The notes: generated from the letters alone by a model not told the origin. A stretch of DNA of 64,000 nucleotides from an uncultured Chromatiaceae bacterium (GCA_937978655.1 CALJUX010000037.1:62001-126000); one strand, 5' to 3'; shown: positions 1 through 9,020, counted from the first letter of the stretch. Numbers and translations: made by a program.

Positions 1-139
1 CCGGTTCCGCGCTGCGGGGCCGGCGCTGTCTGTGTTTTCTTCTTGATGGTTCATAACTGAATTTGTGATTGCTGAGCCGCTGTCTCAGCACCGGCGCCGG
101 ATTTAAACCGGCCTGTGGTGCTGCGCGCTGCTCAGCAAA

Positions 140-550
140 ATGGCGGAATTTATGCTGAAGTTTTTTGCGTTACCGGCGCTGGCCGGTACTGCGGCTGCGC
201 GCTGGCTGGCGCTGCGGTCGGTGTGGCCATTGCGCGTGGCTGCGCTTTGGCGGGTGCAACAGTTTGTGCCGGCAGAGGTTGCGGCCAATGCATCAGCGGG
301 TGCGCAGCCTGGGCATTGGTTGTTGTTAAAAGAAAGCCAGAGTGGCCGCCAGCAATGGTTGCAATTGGTCTGGCCGGCACAGGCCAGGCCGGCGCATGGC
401 CGTATTTCGGTGTTATCGCCGCTCGGGCAGGCGCTGTCGGGTCAGTTGCCGGGCGCAACTATCCACCTGCGTGTGCTTGGCGTGCAGTTTCAATTTCAGT
501 TGCAGGAAATGCTGTTGGTGCGGCGCAAGCCGCCGCGCCGCGGTGCCTGA
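140..550 (+). CDS. Small protein with GreA/GreB C-terminal (Rnk-like) domain
   Basis: A 136-residue protein. Its second half, around residues 58-110, reads like the C-terminal FKBP-like domain of GreA/GreB and Rnk, including the signature SPLGQALSGQLPGATI. The first part is basic and shows no Gre-type coiled coil, so it should not act as a classical transcript-cleavage factor. A longer open frame (115-1077) crosses it in another register, but the family signature is only found in this frame. The start is uncertain: neither the ATG at 140 nor the one at 152 has a strong ribosome site. It lies 56 bases upstream of a second gene of the same superfamily. Function is not known; binding RNA polymerase is only a guess from the fold. 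Confidence 0.55.
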   Translation: MAEFMLKFFALPALAGTAAARWLALRSVWPLRVAALWRVQQFVPAEVAANASAGAQPGHWLLLKESQSGRQQWLQLVWPAQARPAHGRISVLSPLGQALSGQLPGATIHLRVLGVQFQFQLQEMLLVRRKPPRRGA

Positions 551-606
551 CTGAATCACCCCGCCGGTCAGCACGGCTGGCGGATTTTAGCTGTGAAGGA
601 GTGTGT

Positions 607-1077
607 ATGAGAGAAAAACTAACGGATATTACCTTGTCGCTGAGCGACTTTGACAAATTGGAGGCCTTGCTGGACAGCCTGCCGCCAGCCGACCCGGCCC
701 GGCAGGAAAAAGCCGGCAGCTTAAGCCATGCGCTGGCGCGGGCCATGCTGTGCCATGCCAGTGAAATGCCGCCCGATGTGGTGACCTTACATTCCAGGCT
801 GACCGTGCGGCTTGGGCAACGCGAAAGTAAAACCCTGACGCTGGTGCTGCCGGATGAACAGCAGGCCGGCCGGACGGATTTGTTGTCGGTGCTGGCGCCG
901 GTGGGGACAGCGGTGTTAGGGCTTAGCGTCGGCGCTTCGGTGTTATGGCCGATGCCAAACGGCATTTTGCAGCACATTGAAGTATTAACGCTGCATTATC
1001 AGCCGGAGCGCGACCTGCATCATGGTGCCGCCGCGCGTCAGGACAGTCAGGGCAAAATGCGGCTGCTGCCACAGTAG
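607..1077 (+). CDS. rnk: Rnk-like regulator of nucleoside diphosphate kinase
   Basis: A 156-residue protein similar along its length to Rnk, a Gre-fold protein that binds RNA polymerase and influences nucleoside diphosphate kinase levels. The N-terminal half carries the Rnk-type helical part with MPPDVVTLHSRLTVR. The C-terminal half has the FKBP-like core with LAPVGTAVLGLSVGASV and HIEVLTLHYQPE. The start at 607 is set by AAGGAG at 596-601, even though the same frame is open back to 115. The last ~20 residues extend beyond the usual Rnk end. The upstream gene at 140 has a related C-terminal domain, which suggests an old duplication. Confidence 0.8.
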   Translation: MREKLTDITLSLSDFDKLEALLDSLPPADPARQEKAGSLSHALARAMLCHASEMPPDVVTLHSRLTVRLGQRESKTLTLVLPDEQQAGRTDLLSVLAPVGTAVLGLSVGASVLWPMPNGILQHIEVLTLHYQPERDLHHGAAARQDSQGKMRLLPQ

Positions 1078-1153
1078 CAGGACTGCAGTCGTTTAAAGTA
1101 CAAAGCGTGTGCAGCAGCATTGCCGGGGGGCAGCGCTGCTGCGAACGGCTGCC

Positions 1154-3160
1154 TCATTGCGCCGGCAGACGAATAAGGAAACAACAGCCGCTTTGTTGTG
1201 GCACATACTCCAGGCTGCCGCCAATCGCCTGTAGTTGGTTATAAGCGATATTCAGGCCGAGCCCGAGATTGCCCTGGCCCAGTTTAGTAGTAAAAAACGG
1301 GTCAAAAATTTTGTCCAGCAGCTCGGGTTTTACCCCCTGGCCATTGTCATAAAAATACAACCGCAACTGGTCGCCGGCGGGAGCAGGCTCCAGCTGCAGG
1401 CGAATTTGCAGCGTGCCTGCGGCCGGCTCCGCATGTTGCAGCGCATTGTCCAGCAGCGCCGACAGCACCTTGCCAAGCACTGTGGTGTCGAGGCGCCACT
1501 GCATATCAGCCCCGTCAAGCGTTAGCCCGGTGTCGCGCGGTTGTAACGCCAGATGGCTTTGCAGCCACTGGCCGGCAAACTGCAGCACCAGCACGGCTTC
1601 GACCGCCGATTGTGGTGCCGTGGCGGAGATCAGTTTAAAGCGTTCGACCAGACCGGCGGTACGCTCGGCACTTTGTTCGGTCAGCGCCATCAGCTGTTGT
1701 TGTTCGTCGATAAACTGTTGTAGCTCCTGCAGGTTGAGCTTTTTATCGGTCAGTTTTTGCAGCAACAGCTGCAGCTGCTCACGGCTGCAGGACACCGCCG
1801 TCAGAATAGTGCCAAGCGGCGTATTGAGCTGATGCGCCATACCACTGACCAGCTGCGTCAGTGCGGCCAGTTTGCGCTGTTCCACCAGCTGCTGACGGGT
1901 TCGTTCCAGTTCGTGCAGGCTATGCGCCAGTGCGCGGTTTTTCCGGCGGATTTGCCAGCTGAAGCCCAGGCTTAACGTCAGCACCAGCAAAGCGGCACCG
2001 ATCAGCAACCACAACCGTTGCTGGCGGGCCTGATTCTGCTGCTGGTCCGTTTGTTGCTGTTGCTGCAACCGGCTGATCTCCAGTTCGCGGGTGCTGATGC
2101 CAAGCTCGGCACTCTGTTGTGCCACCGTTAAGCTAAAACGTTGATCAGCAAGTTGTTGCTGCGCCTGCAGTGCCTGTTGCATCGCGATCGCCGCCTGGGC
2201 GTATTTTTGCTGGCGCAGCGCGAGGTCGGCCTGCAGTTGCCAACCTTGCAGACGCAGCGCATGCGCCTGCAGCCGGTCGGCCAGTTGCAGGCTTTGCTGC
2301 AGCTGCTGATCAGCTTCGTTCAGCGCGTGATCCTGCAACAAGGCCTGTACCAGCAACAAACCGGCCTCTGCCTGTTCCAGCGCGTGCCGGCTCTGGCGCA
2401 AGGCTAAAGCGTGCCGTGCCAGGAACACTGCGCTTCGGCTGTCCTGCTGCGCCAGCGCAACCCGGGCCAGATTCAGATAAGACCAGGATGCCTCCAGCTG
2501 ATGCAAACCGCGCAGGGCCAGCGCTTGCTGATGGTAGCGCTGTGCTGCGGCCACATCACCGCCTTGCAGTGCAGCTTCGCCGAGGTTATTCAGTGCTACC
2601 GCCTGGATACTGGCGTCCTTCGTCTGCAAACCCAGCTGATAAAAACGCTGAAAATATGTGGTGGCCTCACCGGTCTGGCCGAGTTTCAGTAACACCAGCG
2701 CCAGATTGTTTTCGGTCTGATGCAAAAACATCGGATTGCTCAGCAACGCCGCCAGCGGTAACGCCTGTTGGTAGTGGCTGAATGCCTGCTGATACAGGCC
2801 CTGATCGGCAAAAATGCCGGCCAGAATATTATGGTAACTGTACAAAATGCTGCGGTCGTCTGACTCCAGACTGAGGCTTTTACACCAGGCCAGCGTTTGC
2901 AGCGCGGCGTTGGTCTGATTGCTGCGTTGCTGGAATATCGCTTTGTGGTAGTTCAGCCGGATCTGTTGTTCCAGCGTCAGGCTGAGCCGATATTGCGTCA
3001 GCAGGGCATCGGTTTGTTGCACCGCCGCAGCGTAGTTGCTGCCGGCGTTTTTCAGTAAAGGCCCGCGCAGTTTGTCAAAATCGGCTTCCGGTATGGCGGC
3101 CAGATCGGCACTGAACAGCGTCAGCCCCAGGCCCAGTGCTTTCAACAAATTCAGTGTCAT
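1154..3160 (-). CDS. TPR-containing sensor histidine kinase, second of a tandem pair
   Basis: A 668-residue membrane histidine kinase. A signal peptide-like start is followed by tetratricopeptide-type helical repeats to about residue 320, a Gln-rich coiled coil (about 345-380), one membrane segment (about 383-402) and a cytoplasmic kinase. The H-box is GMAHQLNTPLG with His443, the N-box is LLDNALQHA (Asn about 572), followed by DNGQGV and LGQGNLGLGL. No receiver domain is fused and no response regulator lies nearby. The frame opens at 3184, but the ATG at 3160 overlaps the stop of the upstream kinase as ATGA, so translational coupling is likely. It is clearly a paralogue of that upstream kinase. 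The exported TPR region presumably senses a periplasmic ligand; signal and partner are unknown. Confidence 0.85.
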   Translation of the reverse strand: MTLNLLKALGLGLTLFSADLAAIPEADFDKLRGPLLKNAGSNYAAAVQQTDALLTQYRLSLTLEQQIRLNYHKAIFQQRSNQTNAALQTLAWCKSLSLESDDRSILYSYHNILAGIFADQGLYQQAFSHYQQALPLAALLSNPMFLHQTENNLALVLLKLGQTGEATTYFQRFYQLGLQTKDASIQAVALNNLGEAALQGGDVAAAQRYHQQALALRGLHQLEASWSYLNLARVALAQQDSRSAVFLARHALALRQSRHALEQAEAGLLLVQALLQDHALNEADQQLQQSLQLADRLQAHALRLQGWQLQADLALRQQKYAQAAIAMQQALQAQQQLADQRFSLTVAQQSAELGISTRELEISRLQQQQQTDQQQNQARQQRLWLLIGAALLVLTLSLGFSWQIRRKNRALAHSLHELERTRQQLVEQRKLAALTQLVSGMAHQLNTPLGTILTAVSCSREQLQLLLQKLTDKKLNLQELQQFIDEQQQLMALTEQSAERTAGLVERFKLISATAPQSAVEAVLVLQFAGQWLQSHLALQPRDTGLTLDGADMQWRLDTTVLGKVLSALLDNALQHAEPAAGTLQIRLQLEPAPAGDQLRLYFYDNGQGVKPELLDKIFDPFFTTKLGQGNLGLGLNIAYNQLQAIGGSLEYVPQQSGCCFLIRLPAQ

Positions 3161-5154
3161 CTTGGTAGTTCCAGAACAAAACAAGCGCCGCCATGTGTGG
3201 CCGCGCCGGGCTGCAGACTGAGCTGACCGCCCAGTTCACGCGCACTGTTGTAGGCCACCACCAGACCAAGGCCAACGCTGCCCTGGCCCGGTTTGGTGGT
3301 GAAAAACGGCTCAAACACCCTACTGCTGTGCTCCGCGCTAATACCGCAGCCATTGTCCTGCAGCTGCAGGACCACAGTCGTCGGGCTGGCGCTGATCTGC
3401 AGCCACAGCTGCGGTTGTGATGGTGTCTGCCCGGCGAAGGCATGCACCAACGCATTGTCCGCCAGAATTTGCAGAATATTGCCAAGCAACAATGCCGATG
3501 TTTGCAGCTGAATGGCCTCGCCGCTGACCTCCAGCTGCACCTTGCTGTGGTGCAGCGCCATTTGTAAGCGTTCTCGGGCAAATGGCAGCAAATCAATGGG
3601 TTCGGCTTGCTGGACCTCCAACTGCGTGGCGATTTGCTTAAAACGTTCAATCAACTTAGCCGCCCGGTCTGAATTATGCTGCGCCAGCTGCACCACTTCC
3701 TGGCTTTGCTGCAAAAACGCCTGTAACTGACTGGCATTCAGGGTTTTGCCCTGAAAATGACTGGTCAGCTGTTGCAGCTGGGCATCGACACAGCTGATGG
3801 CGGTGATCACAATGCCAAGCGGGGTATTCAGCTGATGCGCCATACCTCCAACCAGACTGGTCAGCGCTGCCATTTTTTCTGCTTCGACCAGTTGTTGGCG
3901 GGTGCGGGTTAATTCATCGAGACTGTGCGCCAGCGCGCGGTTTTTACGGCGGATCTGCCAGCTGAAACCGGCGCCGGACAATATCAATAATAAGGCCGCC
4001 GCGGCGGCCAGCGCATAAAGCCGGTCGCGCGCCTGCTGTGTCTGTGTTTGCTGCTGTGCACGGATTTGTAAGCGTTCGATTTCGGCCTCGCGGGCGGACA
4101 AGCCCAGTTCGGCACTGGCCTGTGCCAGGGTCAGCTGAAACGAGGTTTCATTGGCGGCTTGCTGCGCCTGCATCGCCTGGCGCATCGCAACCACGGCCTG
4201 GGCGTATTGTTGTTGCTGTTCGTTCAGACTGGTTTGCAGCTGCCAGGCCCGGCTTAGCTGGAAATAGTCTTTTAACGTCATCGCCAGATGGATGCTTTGT
4301 TGCAACTGTGCGGTGGCTGCATTCAGTTCACCTTGCCCCTGTAATGCCAGCGCCAAATCGAGGCCCGGTTCGATGCGATCGCGCGGCTGATGATCAGCCC
4401 GCGCCGCCAGCACCTGACGCAGCAACCGCTCCGCCTGTGGATATTGCCGGCGTACTAAGGCCAGTTTGGCCAGGTTATGCCAGGAAAAACTGATGTGATA
4501 GTTCAGTTGATGCTGCTGGCGAATCGCCAGCGCCTCTTCATGGTACTGCTCTGCCGCGGCATAGTCTTTTTCTGCCAGCGCCAGCTCGCCGAGGCTGGTC
4601 AGCGCGATGGCCTGCCGGGCCGGGCTTTTTTGCCGGACATAATCAAGATAAGCGGCGAAGTACTGACGCGCATCGGCATATTGCCCAAGGGCTAGCATGA
4701 CGTGGCCGATGCTGTGCCCGGTGTCCTGTTGCTCGTCGGGGTCCTGTAACGTCGCGGCCAGCTGCAGGCTTTGCTGCAAATGTTGCAGTGCCAGCGGATA
4801 AAGCCGCGCATCGGTAAATATGGTGCCGAGAATATTGTGATAACGGGCCAGCAGAAAGTGGTTGGGCTGGCTCAGCCCCAGCGCTTTGGTGTCGGCTAAA
4901 AGCGCCATGGCTTCCAGTGTCTGGCCGGTTTTATATAAAAACCAGGCCTTGGCCAGTTGCAGTTTGATTTGTTGGTCGATGCTCAGTGTTGCCTGATGGG
5001 CCTGGAGGATCTCATCAACCTTGGCAATCGCCAGCGGGTAAGACTGACTGGCCAGCGGCCGGATCTGCCGGTCCAGTTGTTCAAATTCCGGCTCTGGCAT
5101 TGCGGCGACGGACAGGCTCAGCAATGCCAGCAGTCCGTAGCAGCAATATTTCAT
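3157..5154 (-). CDS. TPR-containing sensor histidine kinase, first of a tandem pair
   Basis: A 665-residue kinase with the same plan as the gene that follows it: signal peptide (residues 1-18), exported TPR-like repeats up to about residue 330, coiled coil, membrane segment (about 380-398), then HisKA and HATPase domains. The H-box is GMAHQLNTPLG with His440; the ATP-binding part shows ILADNALVHA, DNGCGI and PGQGSVGLGL. The shared stretch GFSWQIRRKNRALAHSL just after the membrane is almost identical in both paralogues. It is the promoter-proximal gene of a two-gene unit and ends in an ATGA overlap. No cognate response regulator is present in the window. Family assignment is firm; signal and output are unknown. 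Confidence 0.87.
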   Translation of the reverse strand: MKYCCYGLLALLSLSVAAMPEPEFEQLDRQIRPLASQSYPLAIAKVDEILQAHQATLSIDQQIKLQLAKAWFLYKTGQTLEAMALLADTKALGLSQPNHFLLARYHNILGTIFTDARLYPLALQHLQQSLQLAATLQDPDEQQDTGHSIGHVMLALGQYADARQYFAAYLDYVRQKSPARQAIALTSLGELALAEKDYAAAEQYHEEALAIRQQHQLNYHISFSWHNLAKLALVRRQYPQAERLLRQVLAARADHQPRDRIEPGLDLALALQGQGELNAATAQLQQSIHLAMTLKDYFQLSRAWQLQTSLNEQQQQYAQAVVAMRQAMQAQQAANETSFQLTLAQASAELGLSAREAEIERLQIRAQQQTQTQQARDRLYALAAAAALLLILSGAGFSWQIRRKNRALAHSLDELTRTRQQLVEAEKMAALTSLVGGMAHQLNTPLGIVITAISCVDAQLQQLTSHFQGKTLNASQLQAFLQQSQEVVQLAQHNSDRAAKLIERFKQIATQLEVQQAEPIDLLPFARERLQMALHHSKVQLEVSGEAIQLQTSALLLGNILQILADNALVHAFAGQTPSQPQLWLQISASPTTVVLQLQDNGCGISAEHSSRVFEPFFTTKPGQGSVGLGLVVAYNSARELGGQLSLQPGAATHGGACFVLELPR

Positions 5155-5231
5155 CCGGTGACTTCAGTCAGGTGTTTTTGCCAGTATAGCGATCTGGTTG
5201 CGAAGCGCCAGACCGGCAGGTTCAGGCAGAT

Positions 5232-6269
5232 TTACTCTGCCTGCAGTGTCCAGTTCAGGGTCTGGCCGGCATAAAACGGCACTATCGGGCTGCCGTCCGG
5301 CAGGGTGATTTCTTCCGGCACTGTCCAGGCTTGTTTCACCAGTTTGATCTGGCCGCTGTTACGCGGTAAACGGTAGAAATCGGCGCCGTAGTGGCTGGCA
5401 AAACCTTCTAACTTTTCAATAACGCCAAGTTCTTCAAACACTTGGGCATAAAGCTCAATCGCACTCCATGCGCTGTAACAGCCGGCGCAGCCGCAGGCCG
5501 TTTCTTTGCGGTGTTTGGCGTGTGGTGCCGAATCTGTGCCTAAGAAAAACTTCGGATTGCCGCTGGCAACCACGGCGCGCAGCGCTTCCTGATGCGTGCG
5601 GCGTTTCAGTACCGGCAGGCAGTAGTTGTGCGGCCGGATACCACCGACCAGCATGTCATTGCGGTTCAGCAATAAATGTTGTGGCGTGATAGTGGCGGCC
5701 ACATTCGGCCCGGCGTTTTTGACAAATTCCACCGCATCGGCAGTGGTGATATGTTCCAGCACGATGCGCAGCTGCGGGAAACTGGCGACGATTTGGCGCA
5801 GGTGCTGCTCAATAAATACCGCTTCGCGGTCAAAGATATCGACGTGGTGATCGGTGACTTCACCATGTACCAGGAACAACATATCCTGTTCGGCCATCGC
5901 TTCGAGCACCGGGTACAGCTTGCTTAAGCTCGATACGCCGGAATGCGAATTGGTGGTTGCACCGGCCGGATACAGTTTGGCAGCCAGCACGCCGGCGGCC
6001 TTGGCGTCACGGATATCCTGCGCTGTGGTGGTGTCGGTCAGATAAATGGTCATCACCGGTTCAAAGGAACTGCCGGCCGGGCGGGCAGCCAGAATACGCT
6101 CACGGTAGGCGCTGGCCAGCGCACCTGTGGTGACCGGTGGCACCAGGTTGGGCATTACCACAGCACGGCGGAAACAACGGGCTGTCGCCGGAACAGTTTC
6201 TTGCAGCATATCGCCGTCGCGAAAATGTAAATGCCAGTCATCGGGGGTGGTCAGCAGCAGTTCGGTCAC
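5232..6269 (-). CDS. pyrC: Dihydroorotase
   Basis: Dihydroorotase, 345 residues, the third step of de novo pyrimidine synthesis (carbamoyl aspartate to dihydroorotate) in the cytoplasm. It is the E. coli PyrC type: the metal-binding WHLHFRDGD lies near the N terminus, the carboxylated lysine is in AAKLYPAG, further metal ligands are in LVHGEVTD and LEHITTADA, and the catalytic aspartate is in LGTDSAPH. Length matches the family (about 345). The start is GTG at 6269, with AAGGAG 10 bases upstream. It is read divergently from the CHASE-PAS kinase and tail to head with the TPR kinases, so it is probably transcribed from its own promoter in the 6270-6380 gap. Confidence 0.97.
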   Translation of the reverse strand: MTELLLTTPDDWHLHFRDGDMLQETVPATARCFRRAVVMPNLVPPVTTGALASAYRERILAARPAGSSFEPVMTIYLTDTTTAQDIRDAKAAGVLAAKLYPAGATTNSHSGVSSLSKLYPVLEAMAEQDMLFLVHGEVTDHHVDIFDREAVFIEQHLRQIVASFPQLRIVLEHITTADAVEFVKNAGPNVAATITPQHLLLNRNDMLVGGIRPHNYCLPVLKRRTHQEALRAVVASGNPKFFLGTDSAPHAKHRKETACGCAGCYSAWSAIELYAQVFEELGVIEKLEGFASHYGADFYRLPRNSGQIKLVKQAWTVPEEITLPDGSPIVPFYAGQTLNWTLQAE

Positions 6270-6363
6270 AGCAGGCTCCTTCGGTGAAAAATTAACTGTC
6301 GCAAAAGATGACGAAGTGTATCATTAACCAGAGTTTGCAGGCAGCGTTCAGCCCGCCTGATTT

Positions 6364-8319
6364 GTGCAAAACAATGTGAGCAGGAATATGTTGCGCTCAG
6401 GGGAACAAGGAATAAGCCGGTTGCAGGTGGCGATGTTGCTGCTACTGGTCGTGCTGTTTGGTGCTGTGGCGGAGTATCTGGCTGCTCAGGAACAGCAAAG
6501 GGCGCAGATGCTGCAACTGCGGGATACGACCGAAAGCGCCGCCCGGTTGCGGGCGCTGCTGGAAATGGAACTGAACAGCCCGCTGCAACTCAGTCAGGGC
6601 CTGGTGGCGCATGTGCAGGCTTTGTCCGGCCGGGCCAGTGCCGAAGACTTCCGTACTTTGCTGCCCAACCTGGTGCGCCAGGGCAAACATATCCGCAATA
6701 TGGGCGTGGCGCCCGGCAACCGGCTGACCTATCTGTATCCGCTGACCGGCAATGAAGCGGCACTGGGTCTGTATTATCCGGATTTACCGACGCAATGGCC
6801 CGACATCGAACAAACCATCCGCAGCCGCAAAGCGAAGCTGAGCGGCCCGCTGGAGCTGGCGCAAGGCGGTCGCGGTTTTGTCTACCGCATTCCGGTGTAT
6901 CTCGACGACGGCAGTTATTGGGGTATTGTCAGTACGGTGCTGAATGTCGACGACGTCTGGCGGTTGTTAAAACAAAAAGCGCAGGAGCTTGACTGCGGCG
7001 TCGCGGTGCGCCGTGCCGATGGCGAAAACTGGGGCGAAGTACTGCTGGGGCAGATCAGCCATTTTCAGCCGCCCTCGGCCATTACTCAAATCAGTATTGC
7101 CGGCGCGAACTGGCAACTGGCGGTCTGGCCGCTGCAGCAGGTCGACAGTCTGGCGTCCTGGTTCCGGCTGGCGGGCTGGGGGCTGGCGCTGGTGCTGGTG
7201 GTGTTAATTGCCGGTGTGTTTCGTGCCAATCAGCGCTGGCAGGCAACCAGCCACGCTTTTGAACAAAGTGAAAAGTACTACCGCACCGTGCTGGATAATG
7301 TCGACGACGCCATTGTGGTGTTAAATCAGGCCGGTCAAATCCACACTTTTAACCGCGCGGCGGAGCATATTTTTGGTTACCAGGCGCGGCAGTTGCGCGG
7401 CCTGCCGTTTCAAATTCTGTTTCCACAGCCGCCGGAACTGCAGGCCGGACGCGGCGCACAGGAACTGACGGCGCAACGTTTGCAAGGCGATACCGTGCAG
7501 GTGGAATTACTGCAGACGCAAATTCAGCTGCAGGCGGCAACGTTGCAGGTGCTGTTATTTCGCGATATCACCGAGCGCAAACGCATTGAAAAACTGAAAA
7601 GCGAGTTTGTCTCAACGGTCAGCCATGAATTGCGCACGCCGCTGACGGCCATTAACGGCGCACTGGCGCTGGTGACGGCAGGCGCGGTCGGCGCTTTGTT
7701 ACCGGCTCAGCAACAAATGCTGGATATTGCCCGCAGCAGTGCCGACCAGCTGATCACGCTGGTCAATGATATTCTGGACATGGAAAAACTGCAGGCGGGT
7801 AAATTGTCGTTGCAGCCTGAACAACAAATGCTGCTGCCGTTGTTGCAGCAGGCGCTGCAACGCCACAGCGCCCTGGCGCAGGCCCGCCACGTCACGCTGA
7901 CGCTGGAGGCGGCGATCCCGCCGGATCTGCACCTGTATATCGACGGCAGCCGCTTGTTGCAGATCCTGGCGAATCTGCTGGCCAATGCCATCCGCTTCTC
8001 ACCGCCCGGCGGTACTGTGCGGCTACGGGCATTACTGACCGGTGCCGTGCTGCAATTGCTGGTCAGTGATGAAGGACCGGGCGTGCCGGCGGAATTTATC
8101 CCCCGGCTGTTTCAGAAATTCTCACAGGCGGACAGTTCAGACAGCCGGCTGCAAAGTGGCAGCGGGCTGGGGCTGGCCATTTGCAAAGAACTGTTAGATC
8201 GCATGCACGGCAGTATTTTTTATCAGCAGGCCGACTCTGGTGGAGCCTGTTTTTATTGTGAATTACCGCTGCACACCGGGGATGTCCCGGCCGCAGCTTT
8301 ATCTCAGGAGATATCGTGA
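6364..8319 (+). CDS. CHASE-PAS sensor histidine kinase
   Basis: A hybrid-free sensor kinase of up to 651 residues. Counting from GTG 6364: membrane segment 22-40, a periplasmic CHASE domain at about 60-230, a second membrane segment at 270-287, a PAS domain at about 303-400, HisKA with STVSHELRTPLTA (His421), and an HATPase with ANLLANAIRFSPPGG (Asn541), SDEGPGVP and SGSGLGLAIC. CHASE domains usually bind small extracellular ligands. The start is unsettled: GTG 6364, ATG 6388 and TTG 6421 are possible, and the last has the best-placed ribosome site (AAGGAA at 6407-6412). No response regulator is adjacent. The stop overlaps the next gene as GTGA, linking the kinase to a DUF599 membrane protein. 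Confidence 0.87.
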   Translation: MQNNVSRNMLRSGEQGISRLQVAMLLLLVVLFGAVAEYLAAQEQQRAQMLQLRDTTESAARLRALLEMELNSPLQLSQGLVAHVQALSGRASAEDFRTLLPNLVRQGKHIRNMGVAPGNRLTYLYPLTGNEAALGLYYPDLPTQWPDIEQTIRSRKAKLSGPLELAQGGRGFVYRIPVYLDDGSYWGIVSTVLNVDDVWRLLKQKAQELDCGVAVRRADGENWGEVLLGQISHFQPPSAITQISIAGANWQLAVWPLQQVDSLASWFRLAGWGLALVLVVLIAGVFRANQRWQATSHAFEQSEKYYRTVLDNVDDAIVVLNQAGQIHTFNRAAEHIFGYQARQLRGLPFQILFPQPPELQAGRGAQELTAQRLQGDTVQVELLQTQIQLQAATLQVLLFRDITERKRIEKLKSEFVSTVSHELRTPLTAINGALALVTAGAVGALLPAQQQMLDIARSSADQLITLVNDILDMEKLQAGKLSLQPEQQMLLPLLQQALQRHSALAQARHVTLTLEAAIPPDLHLYIDGSRLLQILANLLANAIRFSPPGGTVRLRALLTGAVLQLLVSDEGPGVPAEFIPRLFQKFSQADSSDSRLQSGSGLGLAICKELLDRMHGSIFYQQADSGGACFYCELPLHTGDVPAAALSQEIS

Positions 8320-9005
8320 GCTGGCAGCAGTTTCCGTGGCTGGATGTGATAGCCGTATTGTGGTTTGCCGGAGTCTGGGTAGGTTATACCTTATTTGCCA
8401 AGCGCCGGGCCCGTGAAGTCAGTTGTTTGTCCTATGAATTGCGCCGCAAACGCACGGCCTGGATGGAGCAGATGATTATCCGCGAAAACAAAATGGCTGA
8501 TGTGGCGCTGATCTCAACGCTGGAGCGCAACGTCAGTTTTTTTGCCTCCAGTTCGATGTTAATCCTGGCCGGTTTGCTGACCGCACTGGCGTCGAGCGAC
8601 AAAATCGCCACTGTGCTGATGCAGGTGATGCCGTGGCTGGACCATGTCGATGGTTTGTTGCAGTTTAAAATTCTGTGTCTGGTGCTGATTTACGTCTTCA
8701 CGTTTTTCCAGTTCACCTGGTCGTTACGCCAGTATGGTTTTGGTGGGGTGCTGATTGGCGCGGCGCCGGATGGCCGTGAATTACCGCAGGCAGAGCGTAG
8801 CCAATACGCCAATAAAGCCGCCAAAGTGATAGATCAGGCAGCGCATTCGTTTAATTACGGCCTGCGCGCGATTTATTTTTCGCTGGCAACGCTCGCCTGG
8901 TTTATTAATGTCTGGTTATTTATGGCGGCAACCATCGTGGTGTTGCTGGTCATGAAGCATCGGGAGTTTCATTCTAAGGCGCTTAAAGCCTTGCAGGATG
9001 TCTGA
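8316..9005 (+). CDS. DUF599 family membrane protein
   Basis: A 229-residue integral membrane protein of the DUF599 family, whose function is not established. Hydrophobic segments lie near residues 8-26, 74-92, 120-142 and 195-222. A cytoplasmic-looking stretch rich in Arg/Lys/Glu (about 30-60, with YELRRKRTAWMEQM) separates the first two. The family-typical central part SFNYGLRAIYFSLATLAWF is present. The GTG start overlaps the stop of the CHASE-PAS kinase by four bases, which argues that the two are made together and that this protein may be a target or partner of the kinase; that is inference. It ends just before a hairpin shared with the convergent dolP group. Confidence 0.75.
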   Translation: MSWQQFPWLDVIAVLWFAGVWVGYTLFAKRRAREVSCLSYELRRKRTAWMEQMIIRENKMADVALISTLERNVSFFASSSMLILAGLLTALASSDKIATVLMQVMPWLDHVDGLLQFKILCLVLIYVFTFFQFTWSLRQYGFGGVLIGAAPDGRELPQAERSQYANKAAKVIDQAAHSFNYGLRAIYFSLATLAWFINVWLFMAATIVVLLVMKHREFHSKALKALQDV

Positions 9006-9020
9006 GCACGGCGGAAAACA

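Noticed and set aside
1..60. Possible end of a gene entering from the left
   Set aside because: All three forward frames stop within 60 bases and none shows a recognisable C terminus.
115..606. Upstream extension of the rnk frame (open from 115)
   Set aside because: A strong AAGGAG sits before ATG 607, the extension has no family resemblance, and the overlapping frame at 140-550 carries the Gre-like signature.
2170..2781. 203-codon plus-strand open frame
   Set aside because: Lies entirely opposite the TPR kinase gene, is low-complexity and has no ribosome site; a shadow of the GC-rich coding strand.
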